From: Kalmusia sp. IMI 367209
Taxonomy: Eukaryota; Ascomycota; Dothideomycetes; Pleosporales; Didymosphaeriaceae
NCBI GenBank assembly: GCA_027946365.1
Contig: JAPEUQ010000009.1
Span: 868,001-932,000 of the forward strand
Reading direction: 5' to 3'
DNA: 64,000 nucleotides
Below, one piece after another: positions 48,950 to 61,990 of the stretch (its first letter is position 1; each line of letters opens with the position of its first letter). A program made the translations under genes and the position numbers. Under the pieces are notes generated by a model. That model saw only the letters and a list, made by a program, of their open reading frames with translations. It ran no database searches and had not been told where the DNA came from.

Positions 48950-49337
48950 AAACTACAACTGAGGAGCCAGAATAGAACGGATTTGGCTGCAATGAGGGTT
49001 GGAAGTGGTCGCAGGCAGTGAAAGCTTAGGTCGAAGTCAGCCAGAGTCTGAGCATGCATATGAGAAGCTTGAGCAGGCACAATTGTACATTTTATGTTTG
49101 AACCATTACTCGCAATCAATATATTACAATTCCAGCATTCCAAGACTGCTGTTTAAAGGCGGTCACCAAATGTGTTGTTGGTCAATGTCACCGATGTCGT
49201 TACGATTAGCGAACAAAGCAACACCAGACAGCCCACGTGAAGGCGCGTTTAGCCCAACCGGAGAATTTACGTGGCGTGGCTAAATCCAACACAAACTCCA
49301 ACGTCGAATTGGATCAGTCTATCGGCCTGTCACGACC
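48950..49337. other. Intergenic between SDH3 and the Crb2-like gene
   Basis: 3' flank of SDH3 and promoter of the checkpoint gene. A 94-codon plus frame (48999-49283) is unsupported. Confidence 0.4.
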
Positions 49338-52300
49338 ATGGCGGAGTCACAAGAGAGTACGATGCTGAAGGACAATTTCTACGATGTGAGCTGTCTTCTC
49401 TTCGCATACCTGCATGCAGTGCGGGATGACCCCGGTCAATCTTGCAGATCATGAGTCGTGCTACATCTGATCGCATCCTCTGACGCCACCAGGACCCTTC
49501 GCAGCTTTCACAACTGCTCCGCCAGCGGGCAGGCAGTCATTTCGCCATCCAATTCACCGACTCGACTGCCCATCATTCTGTCGACGCGACATCTACGCTC
49601 TTTGTTGAGCGGCAGCCTGAGCCGCAGCGCGCCGCGCCCGCGCCTTCACTTTCACCAACACGCGTAGCACCGCGACGCGTCCGATTCAATCCGCGATATG
49701 TCACGCCGAGCCTTCCCAAACACAATACAGCGCCAGCCAGCACGGGGTTGTTGACGGAAAGGGAGGAAACGCGGAAAATGTACCAGACTTTCAACGGCGC
49801 CATGGACGCTCCTGGCGATACACAGGCGGACCCCGAAATGTTCAAAGAGTTTACCAGTGGTCTCCTCGAGAGCGACAGCATGCTTGGAGTTGCTGCACAG
49901 CCTCTTGTGTCTGTTATGGAGGAGGGCAGCCAAGATTCGGCAAGGGACAACTCCGTGATGGCATCGAGCCAGTCGCAACGCAGTGGTGCCATTACCAGCC
50001 CGATGACGGTCAACGACGACTCAGAAACGCAAGCACGAAGTCATTATGCGCCTACAAGCCCGCTCAAACTATTTGAGACGCCGGCATATGCAGGCAGGAA
50101 ACGGGACAACCAGGGCCAGATGTTGAGCTCCGTTGCTAGGACGAACACAACTCCAGGAACAGAGCTGTCGGCGTCTGCTTTCTTCGGCTTCGGCGATACG
50201 GGGAATGTCGACGCCATGTCTCTCACTCAAGCATTCAATGCTACACAGGCGAAGACATCACCCGCGGTAGGTGAACCCAGTGAGGATGTTGTTTTCCAGC
50301 GGCCTTCCCCGAACTTTGCACACCCGCGCCACTCAAGCCCTGGTGCCAACATGTCAAGCCCAATCAAGCCATCTAAGGCGAGGGAGCCTGTCACAGATCC
50401 GGCCCTACGCTCATCTAGCGAGCCGCGGGCGGAATATGAGTCCATGAGGCAGTCCCAGGAGCGGCGAAGGCAGGAGCGACCTAGCCAACATATCGACACC
50501 GTAGGCCAAGACAGCTGGGAGGAGCCGACTGACGCTCAAAAACATTTCTTCAGGCAGAAGGCGAGGGAACGACTCAACCAAGAGGCAGCAAAGTCGCTTG
50601 CAGGCGTGTCGGCCCCGATTATCTCGACGCGCCGCACTCGCAAGCGTGGCTTCGTCTCTACAAGTGCAGCCATGACGTCTCCAAAGAAAGTAGCAGTAGG
50701 ACGTGGAGCGACAGTCCAGGGTATCTACGATGGGTCAGGTACCGATCCACCGCATGATCTATCACAGCCTCTGCCAAGACCTGGCGATGGGGAAGATTCA
50801 TCTGCTGAGTCGTCTCAAGAATCACCTTTCCGCACTAGCCACTCCCTCGCTCCAGTCGTCGCCGTGAAAGAGCCTAGCACCGACCAACGAGTTCAAGTAC
50901 CACACACTTCTTCACATCCCCTGTACACTCTTTCTGAGCCGTCTTCACGCAACCTCTCTCAACCGGACACTCCACTCTCACAACCACAGCTGGAGTTGCA
51001 AGCTCGACTTTCGGCCTCCCAGCCTTTGCCGAGAGGTCTTACCAAGTTTCGCAGCAGCAAAGATACAGAAGTAGTCATGGACTCGCAGCCCGATCCAGCA
51101 ACGACGCCCAGTGCTTCGCGACCCGCTACTCTACGGTACCCATCTTCACCATCGACCAATCAATATAGCATCAATCAGACAACAATGCTCAGTAAATCAC
51201 GAATGATAAGCTCACCCATTTCATCTATGCCTCCCATGCCACCCAAGTCTAGCTCACAGGAGCTGGGCAATACAATAGAGAGAGGAGATACAGCCGGCGG
51301 TGCCGAGGAAGGTGTTCCCAGTAGTCCACCCCTCCTCACCCAAGAAGACGACGTCACCTATGATGAGCATGCGTACGACGAGCATTCTGATGATGACCGA
51401 GAGGCGAACGAGGCTCATTCATCGGGAGATGAGATGGACGTGGACGGCCACGATGACCAGGTTGAAGACGAAGACGGTTCGCTGACACCGCGAGGAGTGA
51501 TCAGCAGGGACATAAAATTGAAACGCGAAGGCCAACCCGAAGAGGACATCCAGCCTGATGAGCCTGATCGTAACGATGATGAGGTCCCTGAAACAATTGA
51601 GCCTGAGAATGAGAATCATGTATTGATACATTCCCGCCACCCTCAAGACAATCAAGACGCAAGTGAAGGCCCGTCTATGGGCCCACCTGGTGTGAAACGA
51701 CGGTCGATAATACCTGAGAGTGATGTGCTCGAAGAGACTCAACCTTCTTTCTTTCCTGACGCAGAACATGCTACCCAAATGGATACTTCTACCGGAGCAG
51801 TAGCCAGTGCAAATTTTGATCAGAACCAGACTGGTAGCACAGAGCGCTATGACACGGCAAAAGAGCAGCAATCGGCATCGCAGGTGGTCAAAGAGGCCAG
51901 TGGTATAAGTGGAGAAGGTGTGACTACACCCTCTCCCGTCACAAACAAAGGCCCTTCATTGCTAGACATTGCGAACCAGCCGGACACGCAGCGCTCGGTC
52001 GATCTCGATGACATTGATCTGCCCCAGCTGAGCATTGCTGAGGACTCGGATGATCCTTTGGACGCAATGATCGCTCGCTCATCGCCGTTTCTTCCCCAGA
52101 AGAAGCGCAAAACAACCTATAGCACAAAGAAAGCATTCCGAAGTCCGATTAAAGAAACAGATCCTCTTTCAGATCAGTTGACTAGCTCACCGCAGCCGGG
52201 ACTTTCGTACACCTCAGGCTGGTCCCCACCTACAACCCAGGACCAAGAGGCACGGGGAGCACAGGCCGCAACTCGAGCCCGGGAGAAGGCTGGTATTGTG

Positions 52301-54112
52301 AACTCGGGGAATCTGATATCGAAGGCTCGCTCTAAGCCCGTTCAGCCTCGAACTTCTCGAATGGGTGCATTAAAAACCGTCAACAAGACGTTGCTGACCA
52401 AATCGCCGGGCAAGACGTCGTCGAAGACGGGCCTTCAAGATCGAACCGCAGAAGTACTCACTTCTTTCGAAACTGAAGATGCTGACATGGGGAATGAAGA
52501 TCGCCCTGATGTCGCTGATGGACCTATACCTGATACAGATGTTCTCAACACCGGCTACACAATCGCGACCGCATCCGACGATGGAGAACTTCCCTCTGGC
52601 GATCTGCTTGTACCTAATCGTGTATTTGCGTTTTGGCCGGGTAATGGTTATTATCCTGCAACATGCATTGGCCGCATAGACTCACATCGTCTTCGTGTGT
52701 GCTATGACGACGGCACGATCAATACACTTGAATCTGTGCAGGTCCGTGCCCTGGATCTTCGCCCTGGAGACCAAGTCAAGATTGAAGTGACTGGGATGAA
52801 GAAGCATGCCTATGTTGTCGTGGGCTTCAAAAACAAGATCACTGCGGCGGAGGGCACAACGGAATACCCATTGACGAATCGCCACGGTTACGCAACAATC
52901 ATCCTGCAAGAGAAGCAGCGGGAGAGCATGGCCGCGAAAGCACCACTGGAAGAGAAGGAGCACATTGCTGTTCCTGTGAGCAGCATCTATCTTACTGCGC
53001 AATTGTGGGCTCGTCTCAAAGATAGGCAATTCCAATACAAGCCCACTGCTGGTGACAGTGGATCGGCTTCGCGAGCTGGAACGCCTAGGCTTGTCGACAC
53101 TGCTGTCCCTAATTCGACTTCGCTACGAAGGAGTACCGCCGGCCCTTCTCTTCTCCGTGACTCAATCGCTCGCGCACCTTCGGTCGCGTCGTCAACACGC
53201 TCAGGCGGCAATGTGTTCCTTAATATGGCATTTGCCATTACTACCATCACACCGAAGGGGGATGCTCTGGATAGGGATGGCATAAGCAGGCTCATTACGT
53301 CGAACGGTGGGTTGATTGTAGATGAAGGCTTCCACGAGCTGTTTGAAACCGATTTGTATGACGCACCCATGTCATCGGCAGGTTCCGCAAAAACAGCGCC
53401 TGAAGTGGACAGCCTACAGTTGAAACAAAAGCATCAAGATCTGCGCTTCGTGGCGCTCATTGCGCAATCGCATTCTCGGAAACCAAAATATATTCAAGCG
53501 CTGTCTCTGAACGTCCCATGCCTGCATCTCCGCTGGATTCACGACTCCTTGTCGGCGGGCCGTCCTCTTCCTTTCGCGAAGTATCTCCTTCCTGCTGGAA
53601 CTTCGACATTCTTGGACCCTGAAGGCGTCGTCCGCTCACGCGATATCACGACGTATGATCCGGATTCCGAAGAAGGCAATTTTGCGCAGGTCGTCAAGGA
53701 GCGTACCTTGCTGTTCCGCAACCAAGCTGTACTCATCGTAACGGAAGAAGACATGGAGGGTCAAGAGCCGTACATGTTCCTAACGCATGCAATGGGCGCG
53801 GCGGAGGTGGGCCAGTGCACTGATCTTGACGAAGCAAAAGATCTTGTCAAAGATGGCAAGTGGGACTGGGTGTATGTTGACGGCAAACCTGAGGCACTTG
53901 GTAATGCGGCGGCTCAGCTTCTCGGCATCAGCACCCATGCAAATGACGGCAAGAACACGAGGAAGAGGGGCAGCAAGAAGCGCAAGCGGGATGACCATGT
54001 CGAAGACCAAGCATTAGTTCGGTCGGGATTTGTGGGCAAGAAGAAAGTCAAGGTTGCATGTGGCGAATTCGTAATTCAGAGTCTTATCCTTGGGGCTCTC
54101 ATCGAAGAATAG
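49338..54112 (+). CDS. crb2: DNA-damage checkpoint mediator, Crb2/Rad9/53BP1 type
   Basis: Predicted 1555 residues from two exons (49338-49385 and 49493-54112) with a 107-base intron. The N-terminal ~1050 residues are disordered and rich in Ser, Gln, Pro and Asp, with many SQ and TQ sites suited to ATM/ATR-type kinases. A Tudor-like domain follows near 1053-1130 (VPNRVFAFWPGNGYYPATCI, then VCYDDGTINTLESVQVRALD), of the kind that reads methylated histone H4. Tandem BRCT repeats fill the C-terminus from about 1254, with FLNMAFAITTITPKGD, ITSNGGLIVDEGFHELFE, NVPCLHLRWIHDSLSAG and GKWDWVYVDG. This order is diagnostic of Crb2/Rad9/53BP1. The first exon encodes only 16 residues. A basic KRGSKKRKRDD cluster within the last BRCT region may be a nuclear localisation signal. 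Confidence 0.93.
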
Positions 54113-56072
54113 GACTGATTCTGCGAGTTGTGTAGGCGGCATTTCAAAACGGCGTTGGACACTCTTATATCACGGGCGTATTCTCTATTGCTTCGGCAGG
54201 TGTTCACGGACAAGGAGGCATCGCTCATGCGACCCGGAACCCCATCAAAAGCGTTCAGCGTAAGGGATTCTGTTTCATCCATGTCAAGGGCTGGAGGGAG
54301 GGCAGGCGCTTTGTACGCCTCTGGACGGCGCGCAATGTAGTGCAAGTGTATGATCGTTCTATATGAGCATGTATGACAGTCCAATGTTCCCACGGTCGAT
54401 GTGGGGCACGCGGCGCCCTGGCATCTCTTGCTTGACTATGGCAACGTGCTGTCCGTTTCGTGATTGGAGACGTACACGGTGGAAGCGCGTACGATGCGGG
54501 GCTTGAACATTCTTGTGTGCCGGGGGAGGGGGGTTGAAGAAATGTAGATTTGGATCCCATTGGCGTAAGGTTACGCTCGCGCGATCCTTGGACTAGTCCT
54601 CAAGTGAGCACACAAGATTCATTGCGTGGACATGTGTTTCTCGGGATCGTTTGCTATGAGACTTGTCGCATCCTCGATCCTCAGATCCATCGCCTGGATG
54701 AGGACGGGTTGCAACATTGCCAAGAAGAGGATGGTAGTGTCGTGCCTTCCTGACATGATAGCACAAACACTCCAAGGACGACGCGATCAGATAAACCATG
54801 GATGCGCTTGGTGCTTAGAGCTGCTTACGTTCATGCAATAACCGCAGGTCAACAGAGTTACCATTTTTCCCTATGGCGTCAGCCCCTCGGTAGCCGTTTC
54901 TGAATTCTGGGAACGTATGCGCACAGCCCACGCGCGCCGTCTCCCGTCTTCCGTCTCCCTCCACCACGCAGATTTCGCCCTGGGTGGAGACGAATGAATT
55001 ATTAGCAACGATGCAGCCAACACGACAATCTCAACAGAGCCCCTATCCAGACATCCAGACATCCAGGCATCCAGACATCCAGACATCCAGACATCCAGAC
55101 ATCCAAATTCAAATCCAAATCTCGTTCCTGCCCGCATTTAAGATTGCTCTCATGTACAACGCTCCTCTAGGCGCGCGTAGGGCTCGCTCGGCTCTCCACC
55201 AGCACTTCCCCTGGAACGTTCTAGCGGCGAAACGACAACGCCGGCTTGGTTCCACTCAAGCAATCTGCCACGCCGGCCCATCGCTCACTCGACACGGCCG
55301 TTTCGTCGCCGAGTAACCACTCTCAGCTCCCGCCGCTCCCCACAACCAGGGCGTGCAGCGGATCTATCGGCGCGCTCAGCAGCGATGCTAGGCTTGGGGG
55401 GGTGTGCGATGCGCGCTTGTCAGGGCGCGACTTGTGAGCGGCTCGGGACCGTGTGTAAGATTAGGGGGAGCCAGCATGCGGAGCGTGGCGTAGTGTCGAG
55501 GCAAGGGAGGCGAACACATGCGAAAATAGGATAGGCAGAGGCTAGCCTGGGGGCGCTGTTCGCTTGGAGCTGAGATTTTGGGAAAGGGATACAAAGAAGA
55601 GCATGCTGGTTTTGGCAACGAGGGCAACGCCGGGACGCAAGGTCGCCCGTGTCGCTTGCCGTATGTCACTATCCATGAGCATGGTGGTTTGGTTTAGTTT
55701 ATCGGCGACGCCAATGGGGAGGTGGCCAGGACCCAGGTCACCGCATGAAATAGGTCCTTTGTGGAAGAGCCAGAGCCAGAACAGGACCCTGGCTGACGAT
55801 CGCTTCTAAGAGCCTATCTCAGCTTACGCGCGAGGAGGCTGGCCCCTGGCATATACCGGCCGCAAACACCCCTACGCCCCTCTCCGCTCATTTAGCCCTC
55901 CCTCTCCGTCTTTCCATCTTTCCATGTCGACTTTTTGCGTAGCCTTTGCCCTGCACCGTTGTATTTAATATAGTCACTCCTTTTTCGAACAAAGCGACTG
56001 GAGTGAGCGAGTGCGAACGCCGACGACACAGGACAAGGACAGCCCAGGGTTGATTTTTACGATCCCGCCACC
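54113..56072. other. Gene-less stretch, about 2 kb
   Basis: Holds an 8-base tandem repeat at 55049-55104 and several short overlapping frames. The right end, purine/pyrimidine-biased, is the promoter and 5' leader of the GT25 gene. No gene is seen. Confidence 0.4.
55049..55104 (+). repeat. 8-base tandem repeat
   Basis: Seven near-perfect copies of AGACATCC; the third copy differs at one base (AGGCATCC). Flanked by an A/T/C-rich half-repeat. Its translation creates the odd repeated short peptide in a minus frame there, which I reject as coding. Confidence 0.85.
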
Positions 56073-57413
56073 ATGATGGCTTCGTCGATGTTTCTGACGC
56101 CACGCGCGCTGGGTGCCTACGCCCTCGTCGTCCTGCTCTTCATCACAGTCCGCCAGCTAGGCACCACACACTCGTCGTACAACACGGCAGAATGGACGTC
56201 CGGGAAGCTCTCGCACTTCACATCGTCGGGCGTCAAGCCCGCTAACTCGACGCTCGATTTCCAGGAGATCATCTACATCTCGATGCCGTACCGGACCGAC
56301 CGACAGGATGCCATGGCCCTCATTGCCGCGCAGACAGGTATCAAGCTGAATAAGCTGATCCACGGTGTTGCCTCGTCGGACGTGCACGAGAAGGCGAGGC
56401 CGTTGACGGCGCATCCCAAGGACGACCCGAAGAAGCCGTGGTTGGGCGTGTGGAGGGCACACGCCGATGCGTGGCGGTACATGATCGACAACGACATCCA
56501 GAGTGCGCTGATCGTGGAGGACGACGTCGATTGGGACGTCAATGTGAAGGAGGTCTTTGGACTGTGGAACTGGCAAATGAAGAACAATAACTCTCTCGCC
56601 GAGAACAAGGGCCGCGGACCGAACAACGAGGAGTGCGAATATGGTGAGTTTGAAGTCTTGTATTGTGCTCCCGCGCTTGTCTGTTTGCAATACGCCGTTG
56701 GGACGGAGACGTGCCGCTTGGCTTGCGAAGCAATACAGTGTGCGACGACGCACTTGGGAGAGAAAACATGTAGAAAAAGCCCTAATGCTAACAATCCTTC
56801 AAACAGGCTGCGACTGGGACCAGCTCTCCATGGGCCAGTGCATGTACAAGCCGCACCCGAACGACCGCTCCCACTTCACCTACCACGACCCCAACTCCCC
56901 CGCCATTGGCACCTTCACAAAGGAAAACACCAAAGAAATGGTCGAGAACTGGAACTACAACACAGAAGACAAGGGCGTGCGCCTCATCACGCCGTCGTAC
57001 CACCCGCTCTGCACCATGGGGTAAGTCCAGTCACTCTCTCCATGCATTTTTCTCGAGTTATGCAAACATGCTAACACAAATTGAACAGATACGCCATGAC
57101 GCAGCGCGGCGCACGGCGCGCCCTCTACCAGATCGGCGGCTTCCAGCCCATGGACAACCCCATCGACTGGGAGTTCATCTCGCACATGAAGGACGGCCGC
57201 CTCAAGTCGTACACCATGTCGCCCCCGGCGCTCGTCAAGTGGAAGGTCTTCGGCCCCGGCGACACCGACAACGACTACGGCCACGAGTACAAGGTCACCG
57301 ACAAGATCGACACGAGCCAGGCCGGCGGCCTGAGCAAGGGCCTAATGAGCAGCGCGCGCGAGGCCCTCAAGGTCCTGGATGGCTCGTTCCACACGTGGCA
57401 GAATGGCCAGTAA
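56073..57413 (+). CDS. Glycosyltransferase family 25 protein
   Basis: Predicted 369 residues from three exons (56073-56643, 56807-57020, 57089-57413) with introns of 163 and 68 bases. It is a type II membrane protein: short N-terminus, transmembrane anchor at about 10-28 (LGAYALVVLLFITV), then a luminal domain. GT25 features are IIYISMPYRTDRQDAM at the start of the fold, PWLGVWRAHADAWRYM, and ALIVEDDVDWDVN with the EDD metal-binding motif. Later conserved-looking parts are LITPSYHPLCTMGYAMTQRG, then RRALYQIGGF and NPIDWEFISHMKDG. Fungal members are assumed to act in the Golgi; donor and acceptor are unknown. An alternative ATG lies one codon downstream of the first (MMAS). Good confidence in exons because all junctions restore frame and local conservation. 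Confidence 0.9.
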
Positions 57414-59255
57414 GCGAGAAGAAGTACGCCTCAGCGGAATCGCTAGGGTGTGTCAGGCCCGCAGGAACACAAGACAGGAAATGGTTGGTTGAGTTCAGGG
57501 GGTCGAGGGGACCGGCTTGGTATTTCTTTCTTTCTCTCCCCCCTGAGAGACATCTTTATGTCCTCTCTATTTTTATTTTTCCTTGCACTTTTTTTTTCCA
57601 CGCGAGCATCCTTGAGATACCATAGCCCTTGGCCGCTTCATATGTTTCATGTCATGTTTCCGTATCCCTTGTAATCGACGACAAAAAACACAACCAAACC
57701 TCTAGGGACAAAGGGCAAAGAGGAGGAGAAGGAGGAAGAGGGTCAGGGGGAGGGCAAAGAGCGCAGAGAGTGTGTGGGGCGATCGACCGGAAGGGAGGAC
57801 TAGATTGGGATATACATATATTCATATAGGCGCATCTACGGCGGGGAGGGGGAAAGCTGGATAGCGACGGCGTTTTGCGGGTTGCAAGCATTCGAGCGGG
57901 CTTAAACGTATATGCAATGCTACCAAAGATCTTGAAATCCCTCAAATGTGTCTCTTCTCATGCCGCGGAGTTTTGAGTGAGGCCGAATGTTCTGGGTGCG
58001 TGAGGTGGAGAGAAAGAAGGTGGGATTACGATGTGGATATGGGACCTGCTGCGTTCGGTAGGCTTGGTTTCGAGGATACGGCATGCTTCCGAGGTGCAAA
58101 TCGTGCGGTATCAGTAGATGGGAGAGTAGATGGCCAACTCCCACTGTTTGTATGCACAAGGCGCCATGTGCAAGTCGAGCTCTAGGTACCAAGCTCTCCT
58201 TCCTGTACATGCATTGAATCACCTTCTTTCTCCCTCCCAAGTCAGCCTCATCCTCACCGTTGAACCACCTTGCACGCAACACCACCACACATCACACATC
58301 ACACATAAGAAGAGAAAGAAAGCACACCCACTCTTGAAACAAAGTACATATAAGTAAATACACAGCACCACATCACCCCACACCCCCATGCATCCACGCA
58401 CCACGCACCACGCACCACGCACCACGCACCACGCACCACAAGCACCGCCCATCTCTCTATCCACATGGGAAATCAAAACTGCAAAAAAATCAAAAACAGA
58501 CCAAGCCAGAAACCGAATCCCCCAGGCAAAATCCCGCGCTCAAAAAAGGCCCCAAGAACACAACCCAACGAACCAAGTACCCACCGACGCCATCGCCATT
58601 GGCCCATGTAGGGGTTGCCACACCCGGTTTCCCCCCCTTCCAGGAACGCTATGCCGCTCGATAACTACGAAGGAACATCAATTCCCGACCGCCGGGGCGC
58701 CCGATGCGGAAAGGGGATTTTGTGCAAATGACAAGGCATGAAGGGCAACTATGTATGTGTGTGTGTGCCGTGCAGTGCAGAAAGAAGAAGAAGAGTGAGG
58801 AAAATCAGACAATTTGGGTCGGTCGAGTGAGGGAGTGAGGAGGGTTCAACAATCGAAGAAAGGAGAGAGAAGTCCAAGGAAAGAAAACAAAACATAATTA
58901 TAAGAAAGGGGATTGATGGCTTCCTCCCCCCAGCAGATTCAAAAGAGTTCCAGCAAACCAGAGCCTGTGTGCCGCCCGTATCCGTAACTTTTACCCGCTA
59001 GGTTTTTGAGATTTTGACCCCCGAACACCGTCACTGCCAGTCCGAAAGGTATCAAACACCATCACCGAAAAATCTCCAGTCTATGTGCTCCAGCCGTACC
59101 ATGCCTGCAAATGCCGCAAATCTTAAACCATTCTGTGAGTCCCATGCAGAGATCTTGCCCGCACCTGCCTAGCCGAAGAAATCGTCTCCCTGCAAAAATG
59201 CTCAAGCAAGACCCACGCCTAGAAACATCGATCCCTTGTTATGTACGGAGGAAGC
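57414..59255. other. Convergent gene-less stretch, about 1.8 kb
   Basis: Lies between two 3' ends and is low in complexity. It has polypurine runs near 57715-57765, a 7-base repeat at 58394-58435, A-rich tracts near 58480 and 58880, and a TG microsatellite near 58750. No gene is called. Long UTRs of both genes may cover part of it. Confidence 0.45.
58394..58435 (+). repeat. 7-base tandem repeat
   Basis: Six perfect copies of CCACGCA. Non-coding position between convergent genes. Confidence 0.85.
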
Positions 59256-61275
59256 TTACGCCGGCGACTTGTTCGCAGCGTTGGACGTGTTGCGGCGGTC
59301 GTCGTTCACGGACAGCCCACCAAAGCCGCTCGAGAGGAAGGAGAATGGGTCCCCACGTCCGTCACCACCATTCACAGCTCCCTGGTTGGGATACGGATCA
59401 GCAGACGAGAAGGCAGCTTCGGCAGAGCGGCTGTCAAAGGGAGTGCTGTGCATGCTGCCGTTGGGAGCATACTGAGCGCCCATCGGAGGGTACGGGCTGG
59501 CGGCGCCGATGCCCGAAGGAAGAGCATACGAGCTAGGCGGGCCGCCGTACTGTTGCGCAGGGTAGCCACCGGCAGCAAATGGAGCTGCGCCGAACGGCCC
59601 AGCACCGGGGGTTCCGCCCATGGTAGGTGGGCCCATGCCGAAGTTGGAGGGCGTGTCCATGGGAGACGGGAAGGCGGAGTCGGCGACGACAGCAGCTCCA
59701 GCGCGGCTAGCTCCGCAACGCAGGCACTGCACGTTCTTTGCAAAGTTGTGATATCCGCAGCCGTTCTCGCCGCATTTCCAGTCTCCAGCTCGGAAAGGAA
59801 CGACGCCGGCATTTCCGCGACCCATGTTGTTGTGTCCGCCACCCATTCCATGGCCGTGACCACCCATGTGGTGCTGGGGCGGGCCCATCATTGGGGTGTG
59901 GCCATAGCCATAGCCACTCCCGTAGGCCATTGGATCGCCCGGTGGGCCCGACATGGCCGGAAAGGAGCAGCGGAAGCATGCCGTACGACGTTGAAAGTTG
60001 GAAAAGCCACAGGAGGGGCAGTTCCAGTCACCTGGGCGCGGACGATTCTTGCTGGGCGGGAAGGGCGACAGGATGTCTGCCGCACGGTCGAGGACGCGGC
60101 TAGAGGACGGTGAGACCTCAATGGCTTTTTCGTTGAGTGCACGTCCGTTCATGCACAGACTTTCAGCGGCCTGGGACGCATTAGCAGTGCGCAATGGCTA
60201 CATGTCAAGCGTGTCTTACCTCTTCGTGGGACGAGAAGATGGCGAAGCCCGAGCCGGTGGGCTTGTGCTGATCAGGAGTGCGAAGTGTCCAAAAGGCGAT
60301 TGGACGACCGCCGTACTGGGTGAACCAGCTCTCGAGCTCCGACTGTGTGGTGTCATGGGGTAGACCACTCATGTGGAGCACTTTACTGCGCTCCGACAGG
60401 AAGGCACGAACGTCGGCACGTGCATCCATTGGCTTGGTAAGTACGTCGGGGTGGTCTTGTGGAGGTTGAGATTTGCGGATGAGTCCTCTTAGAACACGGG
60501 CAAGGGTCACGGCTTCTTCCATAGCTCGCCTTGGCGAGGCAGGTGCTAGAGCTTGCAGGTGAAAGGGTAGATTGTGTTTGATAGGAGCCGATGACTGCAC
60601 GGGCTCGACCTCCAGGGCTGCACAGATATTCGACAGAGCGCTAGACCCAAAAGGCAAGCTCTCAGGGTGATGTGCCTGCCAGCGTTGGTATTCGGTGCGG
60701 AGGTCGAAAGTTCGTGAGTGCTGCAGATACGGAGGCAAAACCACAGCTTTATCGCGTGCCTCGCGGGGCAACTGGACGCGCAGATCCCAAGAGTCGAGCG
60801 TGACGAAGGCGAACTCGAAGTTCTTGGGCAAGAGGTGTTCCTGAGCGAAGCTGTCGAAGCGGTTTATCGCATCACGAAAAGTACCGGCGGTCCGGACCTG
60901 GTCCCAGGTCAGGGTCGTCAAGCTGGCTGGAAGTCTCTGCGTCAGCCAATGCACGGGTGAGAGGTCCGGCGGGTGGAGGTGGAGTCAACTCACTGCAAAG
61001 GGCGGTAATGGGGGTGTTGACAGGCTTCACAAGGACGCTTTCGCGGTGGAGCTGGGACGGGGGACGTCAGCAACCGCAACACAGGCGTAGCGGGGAGGAG
61101 GGGGGGACCACGGGCGTACCTCTTCACAGCTCTTTGCGTCGAGGAGAATCCAGCCCAGCTCAATCACTTCTGCGCTGTCTTTCGTGACATAAACTCCGTG
61201 CTCGTCGCAGGTAGTAGCAACGTGTATCACGACGTAGCGGTCGAGATTGGGGGACTGTGGGCTGGAGGAGGCCAT
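59256..61275 (-). CDS. NRP1: Nrp1-type RNA-binding protein (exonuclease-like fold, RRM, two RanBP2 zinc fingers)
   Basis: Predicted 611 residues from four exons (61275-61120, 61051-60994, 60926-60220, 60170-59256) with introns of 68, 67 and 49 bases. N-terminal ~200 residues resemble the DEDDh/ERI-1 exonuclease fold (YVVIHVATTCDEHG, AEVIELGWILLDAKSCEEL, TTLTWDQVRTAGTFRDAINR, FAFVTLDSWDLRVQLPREA). The first acidic pair is replaced (IHVATTC instead of a DFEATC-type motif), so it is probably inactive. An RRM lies at about 249-330 (KVLHMSGLPHDTTQSELESW, GSGFAIFSSHEEAAESLCMN). Two RanBP2-type fingers follow: GDWNCPSCGFSNF...CFRC near 355-380 and GDWKCGENGCGYHNF...CLRC near 437-462. A Gly/Pro/Met/Tyr-rich, low-complexity linker and tail surround them. 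Yeast Nrp1, which has this architecture, is reported in stress granules. Confidence 0.92.
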
Positions 61276-61836
61276 GGTCGTGGAGCAAGACAGGCTGTTC
61301 TGGGGCGATGTAACGGGGCACTGCACGCGGCCGTCGCTTCTGCGTCGATTGAACGGTGAGAGACAAAGAGGCGGGCGAGGGAAAGAACGTTGGTGGAGGA
61401 AGCTGCGAGCAACCGAAGGGAAGGTGCAGCGGGAGAAGACGTCAGCGGCAGGTGAATGGAGCCAGCCACGGAGACGGTGCGAGCTGCAGGTGAAGGAGGA
61501 GACGAGACTCGGACGATGGGACGAGATGGAAACGTCTCCAGCGAGGCTCGGGAGGTGGTCGAGGTGAGTGAAGGAGAACGACCGTGCGCGGTATCCCTCT
61601 GCTTGGGATTCGTGACGAATATTTCTAGAAAGCTGGAGCTAAGGCCTCGCGGCGAATGGTAGCTGCGCCGTGTACGTCGGCTGGCCCGCCTTGGACGCAG
61701 CCGGCGATAGCAGCCAGGACATATAACGGCCGTCTGCCAGTTTCTCTCTTACCTGCACGCCCGCTGCCAGCTCACCGAAACCTGGCGCTGCGTGCACCTT
61801 CACCTCGAGCGTCCTCTCTCCAGCGCGTGCAGAGGC

Positions 61837-61837
<1 letters not shown>

Positions 61838-61870
<33 letters not shown>
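61838..61870 (+). repeat. (CTG)11 trinucleotide repeat
   Basis: Eleven uninterrupted CTG units (CAG on the other strand), in a promoter-side region rather than in a supported reading frame. Confidence 0.9.
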
Positions 61871-61871
<1 letters not shown>

Positions 61872-61953
61872 GCATGCGTGGCACTCGCGCCCGCGATGCT
61901 CCGCCGCTTGATTGGCACCTGAAACACAGCTCTACGCCTCTCACCCCCCTCCC

Positions 61954-61956
<3 letters not shown>

Positions 61957-61987
<31 letters not shown>
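61957..61987 (+). repeat. (CT)n dinucleotide repeat
   Basis: About fifteen CT units. CT-rich tracts are common near fungal transcription starts, so it may be part of a promoter or leader. Confidence 0.9.

Positions 61988-61990
<3 letters not shown>

Noticed and set aside
55049..55104. CRISPR-like repeat array
   Set aside because: The copies are directly abutting 8-mers without spacers, and the genome is eukaryotic.
54871..55137. Minus frame encoding a repeated Cys-Leu-Asp/Trp-Met-Ser peptide
   Set aside because: It is only the 8-base AGACATCC tandem repeat read in three frames.
59241..60113. 290-codon plus frame opposite NRP1
   Set aside because: Antisense of the Gly/Pro-rich NRP1 exon 4; long only because the region is GC-rich with few stops.
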